The translations under genes and the position numbers were made by a program. Under the pieces are notes generated by a model. That model did no database searches and was not told where the DNA came from. It saw only the letters and a list, made by a program, of their open reading frames with translations. Shown here piece by piece: positions 12,701 through 23,760 of a DNA stretch of 64,000 nt (positions are counted from its first letter, which is position 1; each line of letters opens with the position of its first letter). Origin of the DNA: Brachionus manjavacas. Lineage: Eukaryota; Rotifera; Eurotatoria; Ploima; Brachionidae. Where the stretch lies: the NCBI GenBank assembly GCA_019054805.1, contig JAHQIY010000017.1:1240001-1304000 (forward strand), written 5' to 3'.

Positions 12701-15700
12701 GCGTGAATGCTGACCTCTTCTCGTATCACTTTATAATCAATGAATTCATAGGCAATATCATTGAATTTAACTGAGTTGTATCTATAGGCAAATAGAGGTT
12801 CATTTGTTTCAGTTTGATGCAAAACACACAACAAGTATTCTATAGACTGTTCATAAACATTTTGGTCGCTAGAACACCATTCGATCAACTTTGTAATTGA
12901 TTTTTGTAGTTTAATTACTAGATTAAAGCTTGTTTCCCACTCTGGTTCATATTCTATGTGCTGCTGTATATATCTTTTTAGTTTGTCCATACCCTAAAAA
13001 AATTAGAAAGTAGCTTTTTTATTTTTAAATTTTTCTTTTAATAAAAAATTTAATTTTAAAGCTAATTATTTTTTCAATTATTTTCAAAATAGTGAATGAT
13101 AAAATTCTGAAGCAGGGGTAGAATATGGTAGCTTTCTTGAACGCATCTTTTTAATTCTCTTTAAAATCTATATAAATAAGCTCTTACTTGAAAATTAAAA
13201 AGTTATCTACCAGTAATTCATTTTGAATGGAGATTCGAATGATAATTTTTGTAGATTTTTTAATTTTATCAGAGTAATAAATAATATTAGTTTTGGCTAT
13301 TTTTTTTTAAAAACTTATCCTTTGAAAATTAAGACTTAAATAACTAAGAAAATAATTAAATTAACTTTAATTTGCCCAAACTTTGGTTAATAAAATTGAT
13401 ATTGATTTGATTTAAATTTTTTTTCTTTAAAAATATTGATGGTCAAATTTATTTTTAAAATGTGTGAAAAATTCAAAATACCTGAATAATCGAAATTATC
13501 TCTAATTAGAAAAATTTTAGTAAAATTGTCATGGAAATTAAAGGGTTTAATGTGCTATTGATAGTTCGGAATAATAATTGCTATAGATAGAGTCCTACCA
13601 ACCTAAAGCTTTTAAATTATGGTTTGCTTAATTACATTTAAAAATTCAAAGTGACATTTGTTGATCAAATTGGATCGATTCTCAAGTTAAAATAAAAATA
13701 ATAACTTACGTGCATTTTTTTCAAAAAATTAACAAAGGATTTAAAACCATTTAGATAATTATTCCTCAAATCATCGTTCCAAATTTTAGGAGCTGATGTC
13801 AAACAGTATCTAAAAGAGTAAATCAATTTATTAAAAATTAAAATTGATTTAATTTTACTTAAGATCAAAAAGCATGCTCTGAGCTCGTTTAAATTCAGAC
13901 CCACTGCGGTATCGGCTTCTCGGAAAGCTCAACTTACCTTGTTGATCTAAAAGATAATGAATCAGAAATTAGTTAAAAACAAATTTCGGCATGAGAAATG
14001 TACTAGTGGTCGAGTGTTCAACCATAGTATCCATAATTGTCTGAATGATGTTGTATTTCTCTATTAAATATTTGGACTGAAATAAAAATAAAATCAATTT
14101 TTTCCAATATTTTTCTTATTACTTAAATTACCAAACTTGGCACTGTAAATATTTGTACAGTCAAGTCGGTCAATGAAGCGGTGTCATCCGGATTTTTTAC
14201 ATGACTGTTCCATATAATTTTATAGTTCTTTTTTTAAAAAAAAATAATTAAAACTTGAACTAATATTTTTTCATCAATTTACTTTTATGAACAAAATGGA
14301 AAACTTTTTTTTCCAATAGCTGTCCATGAAAAACATGGAAATGTAAAATTGGTGCAAAATTGTTCTCGCACCTGACAAATACATTATTAAAAAATAGATT
14401 TAAAATCAAATTTTATATCATACTCTTCCAATAAACACTGTCATTAATCATTAACTTTTCGATTATTTTTTGATTATTTGAATCATTGAATGTTCCAACC
14501 TCACAAAGAATGTTTTTAAGACCCTCTTTTTTTTATGAATTTTAAAAATTGAAAAAAAAACTAGAATTTTTACTCGAAAAGCTGCATATTTTTTGGAGCC
14601 AAATAAGTATTTTTTCGGCAAAATATTGATGCGCAACTAAACTATGATGAAACACTTTTGTATCCAAAGGTTTACTATTGGGTCCGCTCATGGTTTTCTA
14701 AATAAGAAAAAAAATTTCACAATTTTTTATTAATTAATAACGGTACTTCAATATTTTGCTTAATTTCATCACAAACGCTTTTTTTAGAGCGCTTGATAGC
14801 ACTTCGGCCTTCTTTATCAACAATTTTGGCATAATCGAAAGCTTTTCTCTCATCGGTAGCAATCACTTTTTTGAGAGTAGTGACCACTTGTTCGTAACTA
14901 TGAATCTCATCATTATATAGCATTGTGACATAATCATCATCAGCATTTCTAAAAATAACAATCTTTTTCCAATCTTAAATAAATTATAAACAAAAAAACT
15001 ACCTTGGGCGCAAATTCTCAGGCAGATCTTCTTTATTAGTGCTAATAACTTCAAAGACAAATTCTAATAGATAGGAAAAAAGCTGTTTGGCACGCTCAAC
15101 CAAATCATTTGGCAACTTGTTGTAGTAATTTTGAGGTGTATCTTCGTCAACTGGTTGATTGACCGATTTTGGCATGTGCAGTTCACAGCAAGGATCGGAC
15201 TTCCAGGCTTCAGGATCACCGCAGTCACAGTAGCCACCTCCACCTGAAGTCATCATCACGTATTTATGGTACCTGTGCTTACTGTGACGAAAACAAATCG
15301 AACAAAGGACACAAGTGGGATCAGTGCCGCACTCTCGACAAAAATAAGATGGCTCACCACTTTTAAACACCCGGCCACACACTGTCGGCGGATCTTCCAA
15401 CTCCTTTAGCTCATTAAAATACTTATCACTGTCCAAATTGTTGGACAAATAAATTTCCAATGGTCTGAGGAGAATTTTATCCGAGTCTGTTTCTATCATG
15501 TTTCTCTTGGGTATGTCCGAAGCATTGAAACAAATGGGAGCATAGATTTTCCAATGATTGTACAAAAATGTTGCCAAATCTCCACTTCCAGTTTTTGAAA
15601 ATAGACTCTGTAATTTCGAAATTTTTAGTCTAAGTTTAAGTAATTTATTTTTGTTTATTTTTTTACATTAACATGATCTGTCAGAGAGAAAAGTTGCAGT

Positions 15701-15888
15701 AGCCTACAGTGTTCAGGTGTCAGTTCGAATTGGTCTTCAGTCTCGCTTATTTCACTTTTTGCGTCCATGTGGTTCAGCTCTTCGCTTGACGAGGCCTGAG
15801 AGTCGTAGATCAATTCATTTTCGTCCATTTCAATCAGATCATTGTCAGTAAGGATCTCCTCCTCATCGTCATCCATAAAATTATCCAT
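6765..15888 (-). CDS. UBR2: UBR1/UBR2-type E3 ubiquitin ligase (N-recognin)
   Basis: This ligase binds N-degrons in the cytosol and ubiquitinates their proteins. About 20 exons encode roughly 1.8-1.9 thousand residues; human UBR1/UBR2 have about 1750. Exon 1 (15888-15668) encodes an acidic N-terminus. The UBR box, in exon 15607-15003, shows CGRVFKSGEPSYFCRECG, CVLC, HRYHKYVM and GGYCDCGD, covering the type-1 N-degron pocket. The ClpS-like N-domain (MLYNDEIHSYEQV) is in exon 14949-14742. The RING begins CILCQEEEE near 10970 and continues across two introns with CGHIMHASCW and CPLCETIGNTVLP. The C-terminal UAIN domain ends with LDDYGETDQGLR and RGNPLKLC in the last exon (6905-6765, stop TAA). 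I cannot choose between UBR1 and UBR2. Most internal exon edges are approximate. The 1.7-kb intron 8692-10404 carries a LINE relic. Confidence 0.92.
9085..9780 (+). mobile_element. LINE relic (Jockey-like) inside a UBR intron, antisense to the gene
   Basis: Translation of about 9118-9312 gives a reverse transcriptase segment with EHRRTADNLYFLIQKVVE and CCLYFDISKAFDRVWHDG, ending LPPQSLT and a stop. From about 9313 the text jumps to a C-terminal LINE segment (KSLIESILDYSFPF, IQNSAVRPTLKLKY), so the palm with the YADD box has been deleted internally. It belongs to the same family as the relic at 49526-51900, which shares IYKLI..(D/N)LPP. It lies in the intron and should not affect splicing. Confidence 0.8.
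13000..13690. other. UBR intron of about 0.7 kb without recognisable content
   Basis: AT-rich sequence separates the UBR exon that starts near 12993 from the exon around 13710-13808. No open frame of note, no RNA gene and no repeat was recognised. Confidence 0.5.
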
Positions 15889-16138
15889 CTTTTCTTATCT
15901 AAATTGCAAAATTCACAAAAATTTTATCTTATTTTTTTTATTATTTTTTAAAAATTATAAATTACATTATTATAATATTTTCAATCCTCAAAAGTTTATA
16001 AACATAAAATATAATACATGCAAAAATATTTTCACCCAAAATTACACTGTCAGCTATAAATATTATAAACAAATCTTTTTATAGAAATTTTATTTTAGGC
16101 TCTTCTTTTTTTTAAAGAAAAAAATCAAAAGTAAAATC
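15889..16138. promoter_or_regulatory. 250-bp divergent promoter region between UBR and Argonaute
   Basis: The UBR start codon (15888, minus) and the Argonaute start codon (16139, plus) are 250 bp apart, so both 5' UTRs and both promoters must fit here. The region is AT-rich with no clear TATA box. A TTTTATTTTAG acceptor-like site near 16100 suggests that the Argonaute leader has an upstream exon or a trans-spliced leader. Confidence 0.45.
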
Positions 16139-19100
16139 ATGTCCGAACAGGGTGCGTGGTCGAACCGAGGCCGAGGTGGAAGGGGCCGAGGCACTGAATC
16201 GCCGAGAGGCAGGGGATCTCAGCCCACTAGAGGCAGAGGTGCGCCGCAGCAGCCTCAAGCTACAAGGGGCAGGGGTGCACCGCAGCAGCCTCAAGCTTCA
16301 AGGCGCAGGGGCACACCGCAGCAGCCCCAAGCTCCACGAGTGTCAGCTATTGAGGAAGATTTTCCCCAACTAGGTGTTTCATCGCCTGCTAGGCCAGCTT
16401 GGGGAGCCAGTAAGCCTGCACCAACACAAGAGACTAAGCAGGTTGTTCAAAAAACAGTGGTTGAAGAAATTCCACCGATGCCAGAGCCGATTAAAGAGTC
16501 TGTTTCTGAGGAAGAAGCCAAACCTTCTCAATTGGTTAAGATGGAATTTCCGCCAAAACCAGCAACACGCGGAACTGAGGGTCGACCAATTAAGCTTCGA
16601 ACTAATCATTATAGATTGAATTTAAAAAATTCATTTACTGTCTATCAATATGATGTGGAAATGAAGAGAAAGTCGACCAAAGCTGAAGATGAAAAATTGA
16701 TTAGTAACAAAACTTTGATGAGAAAAATGTTCCTGATTTTGCAGAGCAAATTTTCCGATGTGTACAAAAACAAAATTGTTTATAATTTTAGTAAGAATTT
16801 GTATTCTTTGGTCAAGTTACCTTTTGAAAAAAGTGCAACTTATGAACTAAATGTAGAAAATGGTATTTTTCTGATTACTCTAAAACCCATTAATCAAGTA
16901 ACAGTAGAAAAAAATTTTTACCAGTCATTGGAAATTCAAATATTGGATTTGATCCTGACTCATAATTTAAACTATTCGTGCATTAATGTGAATAGGTCGT
17001 TTTTTAAAGAAGGCAATGACAGATTTGATTTAAACTTTGGCCTAGAGTTGTGGAAAGGAGCTTACAGTTCAGTGAGACCATCTGAATTGGGTCTTACATG
17101 GAATGTTGATTCAGCTAATGCGGCTTTTTTTATTTGTCAAGACTTGATTGAACTAGCTAAATATCACTACAATTGTGACATTCCAAATTTAAGAAATGCC
17201 ATTTTGGGAGACAAAAAAGAAGGAATTGTAGGCTATAGCTTTGTAGAAGCATATAAAAATCGGGAAATTAAGACAAAGACTGGGGGCTTTAGAAAAAAAA
17301 TAAGAGGTTTTGGGCCTGATCCTGTTTCGCATAAATTTGAATGGAACAAACCAGATGGAACAAAGACAACTGTTTCGGTAGCCGAATATCTCAAACAACA
17401 CTACAAAATACCATTGAGATTCAGCAATTTGCCATGTATCGACTTGGGCAGAGGTAATTATTTGCCAATGGAGCTTTGTAGCACTGAGCTTAAGAACAAA
17501 AAAAAACTAGATGAAAAAGAAACCCAAGGCATGATTAAAAGAACGGCTGTGCCTGCTCCCGACCGAATGAAGTATATTGATCAATGGACAAAGTATTCGA
17601 ACATAAATCAAGATCCAGTTTTGAAAGAATACAATATTGATGTCAATTTGAGAATGGTCGAGGTTGATGGTAGAGTGCTTGAACCGCCTGATGTCCAATA
17701 TAAAACTCAAAAAATTAATTCAAAAAATATTGGAGAAAAAGGTCAATGGGACCATAGGAATTCAAAATTTTACCAACCTATTAAAATTGAAAAATGGATA
17801 GTCATCAATTTTGCATTTAGAGTAAAAAATGATGCACTAGATTCCTTTATTAATGCATTGCTAAATATTGGAGAAAAGCATGGCATTTTTATGGCTGATC
17901 CACTGGATGTAATAAATGAGACAAGGAGAATGGATGACAATATGACCAAAAATATTGTCACTAAAATTATGGATAAATATAAGGGAATTCAATTGATTGT
18001 GGTCATTTTTGGTGGAACTACAAACGCTTACAAGATTGTCAAGACTCAAGGAGACTTGATTAATGGAATTCCAACTCAAGGAGTTGAAGACAAAAATGTC
18101 AATCGAATAAATGATCAAACTATTTCAAATATTTTGCTCAAAATAAACTGCAAAGTCGGTGGAACTAATTTTGTTTTGTCCAGAGAAAATAGATTGTATT
18201 TTTTTTTAAATTGCCAAAAAAAATTCCAAAAAAATAATTTTTAATAACTAAATTTAAAGATTTGGAAAGTATATTCAACTTCTTTTTGACGGTCCTTTAA
18301 TGATTTTTGGAGCAGACGTGACACATCCTGCTCCTGGCGAAGCTTCGGATTCAATAGCTGCCGTGGTTGGTTCTTTGGACAAAGAGTGCTGTTATTATGG
18401 TAATCTAGTTTTAATAATAAAATAAATTTTTTAAATTTTTTTTTAAATAATTTGTATCTTTAGCTGCTCGCTTGTACGCACAAAAATCTAAAAAAGGCCA
18501 AGCTTATGAAATGATACACAATTTGGACGAAATGTTTTATGATTTATTGAGAACTCACGCTAGCCTTAATCAAAATAGATTTCCGAAAAAAATTGTTTTC
18601 TATCGAGATGGAGTGTCAGAGGGACAATTTTCACTTGTAAAATTCAATAATTGATTTTAAGTTTATTGGTTTAATATTTATTTTTTATTTAGGTTCTTAG
18701 ACATGAGATAAACAAAATGAGAGAAGCTTGCATGAAAATAAATCCCGGTTACAAACCCGGAATTACATTTGTTGTAGTTCAAAAACGTCACCATACAAGA
18801 TTGTTTCCAGTAGATCCAAGAGATGAAGTAATTCATTTTTTTTTAATTTTATTTTAAAAATTTATAAACAATAAATAAAGAATGGACGGTCAAAAAATGT
18901 TCCTCCCGGTACTGTAGTTGACAAAGACATAGTCACCAAAGACATGTTTGATTTCTTTTTGTGTTCACACATGGGAATTCAAGTATTTCTAGAATAAGCT
19001 TGAGTTTTTTAAGATGTTGAAAAATTCAAATCTTTATTTTAGGGCACTAGTCGACCATGTAGATATTTTTTGTTGCATGACGACAATGAGTTTTCAATGA

Positions 19101-19378
19101 ATCAACTCCAAATTTTGTCACACTATTTGTGTCACGTTTATGCGAGATGTCCGCGAAGTGTTTCTTATCCAGCATCTGCATACTATTCCCATTTGGCTGC
19201 ATTTAGAGGGCGAGATTACATTAGAAGACCGCTAGATATTCCTAAGTAACATAAAAGAAAAATTTAATATTTAAAAAATTGTAAATTTTATTAATTTTTT
19301 TTTTTTTTTAGTTCAGGAATTATCAGTCAAAAAATACCCATTCACGACAATATCAAAAACAAGATGTTCTTTATTTAG
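16139..19378 (+). CDS. AGO2: Argonaute-clade protein with intact slicer tetrad
   Basis: This protein binds small RNAs and can cleave target transcripts. Seven exons (16139-18195, 18260-18399, 18464-18636, 18693-18827, 18881-18982, 19043-19245, 19312-19378) encode 958 residues. The first 70 residues are RG-rich with three copies of an APQQPQ/TPQQPQ unit. The N domain starts near 147 ([14 protein letters not shown]). PAZ lies at roughly 320-450, MID at about 500-620 and PIWI from about 620 to the end. The catalytic residues are all present: D705 (FGADVTHP), E748 (QAYEMI), D781 ([10 protein letters not shown]) and H919 ([12 protein letters not shown]). The C-terminus KMFFI replaces the usual [20 protein letters not shown] and [16 protein letters not shown] place it in the AGO clade, not PIWI. 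The symbol AGO2 reflects the RG/Q-rich N-terminus and is not orthology. Confidence 0.95.
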
Positions 19379-20204
19379 TAAAAACTAGTCATTTTTTTTC
19401 TCTGAATTAACAATTTTAAAAGATTTTGAAAAAATAAATAGTAACAGTGAACTTATCAATAAAAAATTATTTTTAATTAAAGTTAAATAATATAAAAATG
19501 CTTGTAAAATCTATTATCAAATTTAAGTTGTTAGGGATAGCAGCAAAAAATTATTTGATCATGAAAATTTTGATAAAAATTTTTATAAGAATCATCATCC
19601 CATCAATTGATTTGAAAAGCTTAAAACCAATAAATTTTAATCAATAGAAAAGAGTTCTTCAAAATCAGTAAGGTCAGTGCCGAATATTTACTTATAATGA
19701 TCATTCAGGAGAATGCTTTCTCTACTTGAAATCTTTGGAAATTTTTTGCTTAACCAATTTACTTATTTAAAGTTTTTAATAGAATGTTTATTTCTGTAAC
19801 CATTTCTTACATTCTATTAAATTTTTATTGAGATATATTTTTATGTTCATTTAGATGAGATCTTATTAAAAAACCGGTAAACAAAAATTATCCGCCATTA
19901 TCATTAAGCAATTTTTCAAGAATATTTAACTTAATTAACTCAAAATTATTCAATTTTTTGTATAACATTTACCTTTTGCTCTAATTTATGTGTTTTTTCA
20001 ATTTTTAAAAAAATCAAAAATAACTTTTACAAATCTCAAAATTAACGCTAACGTGGCTGAAAGGGAGATTTAATATTCATTCCAAACAGCCAAGGGATTT
20101 TGTCCCAAATTATTTTTTAAATAAACAAAAATAAATATTTTTACCTGGAATAAATTATTTTAAAAAAATAAAAAAAAATAGATAAAAAGTTATAGATTTT
20201 TATT
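19379..20204. other. Intergenic, 0.8 kb; no gene seen
   Basis: This lies between the convergent 3' ends of Argonaute (plus) and the phosphatase gene (minus). It is AT-rich with frequent stops in all frames. Both 3' UTRs should lie here. Confidence 0.5.
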
Positions 20205-21383
20205 TTAAATCAAGTTAAAGTAACTAAATATCAAAAAGGCATTGAAAACTGATGAAAAGCTAATGCTTGCATAGACAAAAAAATTATAGGCTATTTCAGT
20301 TTTGTAATTATTTTTTATTTTTTCCTTAATGTCTGATCTGGTGGTGTTAGGGCTCAAATTTAAACATTTTCTAAGACACAAATAAAATAATTCCTTGCAC
20401 AATAGTCTAATACCAACAAGTAACAATAGGCCGATAAAAGTTCTTAGTAGCACCAAGCTTATTAAAGAAAATTCATTAGTTTCTCTATTAGTAAATTTTA
20501 ACTTCCCAACACTTTCTATCTGCAGTGCTGCCTTACAAGTCATTCCAAATGACAGCCCAGTGCCTACACCCATGATCAAAAAAGTGTCCGCTCTTGCCGA
20601 ACTCCATCGCTTTTTGTTTGGATACACAAAACAAACCAGCAGAAAAAGCGACGAAAAAACAACTCCACCGACAAAGCTGTCATGTATTAAATTATACACT
20701 GAACTTGAGAAATAGATAAAAATGTTGTTGATAGCATACGCCAATACAAGACCACCACAAATGTCCAGATATGTATGCATACCAAGGTAAACTCGGGACA
20801 AACAGACCAGAAAAATGAGCACATAAGATAACAGGCTGATTGTCGAACGCAAAGTGCTTGTTTCTTCGTGGGGCAGTGTTCTGAATACAAAAGTCAAAAG
20901 AGTCCATGAGATTGTGAAAACCGCCATTGCATGTGTGGAAGGAAAGCCATATTCATGCAAATATCTGTCTTCAATTTTGGCTACAGGAGGCGAACTCGGT
21001 CTGGGCATTCTTAGTATGTCCTTTAGAGCCTGGCCAATATACATGGATATTGCCCATGCCATACATGTCAGTATCATTACTTTGTCATCATAGTTCCATG
21101 TGACAAACGGAAGAAATGATATGTAGAACACTTCATTGCCAATGTTTGTAATGAACAAAAAAAACCAATAATAAAAATAATTTCCTACCAAGTACAGGCA
21201 CTTGGTGTTGTCCAAATGATTAACTGATTTGACATGTTTTAAGCTTGTGGATTTTAGTTTGTCTTGTTGATTGCAATCGTCGTCCGAGATCACGTCTATT
21301 AGGCTCAGGCTAAAGAAGTTTTGGGTTTTGGTAACTAAATAGGGATCGTTTAAAAAATTGACTAAATCGATTAGTTTCTGCAT
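20205..21383 (-). CDS. SGPP1: Sphingosine-1-phosphate phosphatase (SGPP family)
   Basis: This ER enzyme removes phosphate from sphingosine-1-phosphate and returns sphingosine to the ceramide pathway. The gene is intronless, 392 residues, with ATG at 21383. The three phosphatase signature motifs of the PAP2/LPP superfamily are present: KDILRMPRP (about 122-130), the PSTHAM block (about 148) and SRVYLGMHTYLDI (about 197-209), giving the catalytic His pair and the Arg. At least eight hydrophobic segments are visible, for example YYWFFLFITNIG, VLIFLVCL and VFSSLFLLVCFVYP. FLPFVTWNYDD before motif 1 and the length separate it from lipid phosphate phosphatases. SGPP1 and SGPP2 cannot be told apart here. 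Confidence 0.9.
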   Translation of the reverse strand: MQKLIDLVNFLNDPYLVTKTQNFFSLSLIDVISDDDCNQQDKLKSTSLKHVKSVNHLDNTKCLYLVGNYFYYWFFLFITNIGNEVFYISFLPFVTWNYDDKVMILTCMAWAISMYIGQALKDILRMPRPSSPPVAKIEDRYLHEYGFPSTHAMAVFTISWTLLTFVFRTLPHEETSTLRSTISLLSYVLIFLVCLSRVYLGMHTYLDICGGLVLAYAINNIFIYFSSSVYNLIHDSFVGGVVFSSLFLLVCFVYPNKKRWSSARADTFLIMGVGTGLSFGMTCKAALQIESVGKLKFTNRETNEFSLISLVLLRTFIGLLLLVGIRLLCKELFYLCLRKCLNLSPNTTRSDIKEKIKNNYKTEIAYNFFVYASISFSSVFNAFLIFSYFNLI

Positions 21384-22344
21384 TATTAGGAACCAAAACA
21401 GAGAAAAAAATTGCCAAAATTATAAAATTTTGTTTCTATAACAAAAATTAGCATTAAGGCCTGATTAAGAGTTGCAACAAATATCGCAAAAAATTTCATA
21501 AATTGAGCTCTAGAACTCTAAAGTCCATGAATAATAGACTCTTGTTTGCGTTAAGGCTTGCGTGAAAAATTTTAATTTCAAATTAGGCATTAATTTTCTT
21601 TTGAAATTATAATTTTGAGTAGAGCATAGAAAGAAAGTGACTATTTTTTGAACTAGAGAGTTGATTATTAAATTTAAATAGTTAATAATAAAATTATGAA
21701 AACTGAGTTATTTTTTTGTTATTTTAGCTTTAGTATTTGACCTATTAATTCAAATACAGAGTTGAAAATAATTAGAGCTTAAAAAAAGATTACTAATTGC
21801 CAAAGCTTTGGTAGCAATAAAAAGAAAAAATGTAAAAATTTAAAATTTCTTATATTTGTTTTTGAAAAATAAAGCAATAAAAATTATAAAATTTAATTTA
21901 ATTTTAAAAATCAAACTGAGGGAAGATTTTAAACAAATAAAAAAATTAGGGAAATATATTTTAGAATTGCTAGTTAATTTGAAAATTTTTAAAATTTTAA
22001 AATTAAATTGATATAGAAAAAAGTAATAATTTGATCGATTTTTAATTTTTACATTAAAAAAATACAAATTTTGAAAGAAAGAAAATATTTCTTAAATTCC
22101 TTGTCAAAATTTTTTGATTTGATTTTATAAAAATAATCGATGAAGATTTAAATCAATAATGAAAAATTATTATTCAATTATGTCAAATAAATCTTTAAGC
22201 AGGGTATACTTATTTAAAAAGTCCCAAAAAAAAGGAGAAAATGTCTTTTTGGCTAAACAAAATACAATCAGAGGAAAATATTACTTTATTTTAATTTTCA
22301 AAAGTAGTTGAAATTTAAATAAAATGAATTCTCAAAAAAATGTG

Positions 22345-22575
22345 ATGATGCAGATGCCTAGCGGTTAGGGCAAGGAGGCTTGCAAGCAAGAGCTGATGAC
22401 GTGTCTGGCAGATCCTTAGTACTTAGTGAAAAAAGTTAAGTATCTTTTTTTGGATATGCTTGTATCCATTTATAGATACGCTTGGTTTGTGGTTCCAAGC
22501 TAGTCTAAATAGTTGTCGAGTTCGCAGCCTTAAGTGCTCGGATGAGTGGCGCTGTTTATGATGAACGTCCCATAG
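22345..22575 (+). repeat. Possible tRNA-derived SINE, degenerate
   Basis: GATGCCTAGCGGTTAGGGC resembles a tRNA A-box region. It is followed by a GGCTTGCAAGC stem-loop and, further on, GAGTTCGCAGCC, loosely like a B box. The spacing is wrong for a functional tRNA. No second copy is present in the window, so repeat status is inferred from the tRNA-like head only. Confidence 0.3.
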
Positions 22576-23253
22576 TAACTTAGGCAGCAGATTGATTCTT
22601 TAAAAATGATTTCACAAAATATTTTCATCATTTTTAATAATTAAAATTGACTTTTTTTTAGAAATTTTTTTTAATTGTTTTTACCTTCACTTATCATTTA
22701 ATATTATTCAAAATAAGTGAAATCTAATTTAAATTTAATCTAGAGATATTTTACTTATTTTTTAAAAATTTATTTAAAAAAAAGAAAGTAGAAATAAAAT
22801 TGTTTTTAGTTTATTTTTTTCGAGAAATAAAAATTGTTCCAAATAAAATTTTTGCTTTTCTTTTTAATGAATTGATTGTTTTTTGTTAATCATCATCAAG
22901 CATTATGCCTCTGGACTTTGTGTTACGCAAGACCATCGTTTTTAGCTTGCATGTGTGATTTTTTTTCTAATTGCTTTTATAAATTACTAAAAAAACTTGG
23001 GTATTTTTGGTTTTTTTTAATAATTTCGAAACCCGGATTTGAAAATATACAATTTATAAATTAAATTAATTGGATCGATTTTTGACAATTCATTGAGCAT
23101 TTGTTCAAATAAATCGATCTGTCCAAACGATTGTTAAAAATAAAATTGAAAAAATTTTGTTCTTGTCAATGACACGGCTCTAAGTAGTCTAAAACCCAGT
23201 CGAATTTTCTAAACAGTAAGCTGTTAGCACCGGATTTTAATCTTGGTTCATCA

Positions 23254-23311
23254 GACAGCTCGGCGTCGTTTCGGACAATAAACAACATTCAGCCCACGGA
23301 GCCGAGCTGTC
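23254..23311. repeat. 11-bp perfect inverted repeat with a 36-bp loop in a GC-richer patch
   Basis: GACAGCTCGGC at 23254-23264 is the exact reverse complement of GCCGAGCTGTC at 23301-23311. The patch has markedly higher GC than its surroundings. It encodes nothing recognisable. It could be a transcribed hairpin or part of an old element. Confidence 0.45.
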
Positions 23312-23760
23312 CGTAACAAATAACAAATCTTAAAAATGAGATTCAAGAATGATTTTCTATAAAAATTTAGATGTAAAAATATTTTAAAAATTTGACTCCT
23401 GAAAAACGAGTCGCACTGTTTCTTGTTTGCGAAAGCTCGGATTTACCGAATAGGTATTATTCGCCCACGTTTTGCTCATCCCTGAATAAGTGGAATTTTT
23501 ACTAAATCTGGTGTCAAAGAGCTCCACTCGGCCGCAATGATGTTGCCTTATTTACAAAACATATTAAAGAATGGTCATTCAGCTGAGCGGGCTTTTGTCG
23601 GTCAATTTACACACACAAACGGATTTAAGTAGAAAATTAAAATGAAATCTTGCAGCACTCTGCTTGAGAATACAAGTTCTTGTCGATTCAAAGGTGTTAT
23701 CAGCAAAAAGTAAAAAATTCGAAAAAAAAATTAAAAAAAAAAAAGATAATTATTTTGATT

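Larger units (their letters stand above)
21384..23760. other. 2.4-kb intergenic region with two GC-richer islands
   Basis: Most of it is AT-rich and without genes. Two patches stand out by composition. One, at about 22345-22575, is tRNA-like and may be a SINE. The other, at about 23160-23640, includes a perfect inverted repeat of 11 bp and no open frame. Both are entered separately. Confidence 0.5.

Noticed and set aside
16112-16294. Arg/Ser-rich minus-strand frame opposite the Argonaute N-terminus
   Set aside because: It is the complement of the GC-rich RG/PQ repeats and has no independent support.
18196-18244. Argonaute ending at 18244 as a protein without PIWI domain
   Set aside because: A GT donor at 18196 and an AG acceptor at 18259 continue the frame into FGADVTHP, and the following exons complete the PIWI domain with the right total length.
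21840-22067. 75-codon frame, minus strand
   Set aside because: Composition is only F, I, K, N and Y codons from AT-rich DNA; no start context or similarity.
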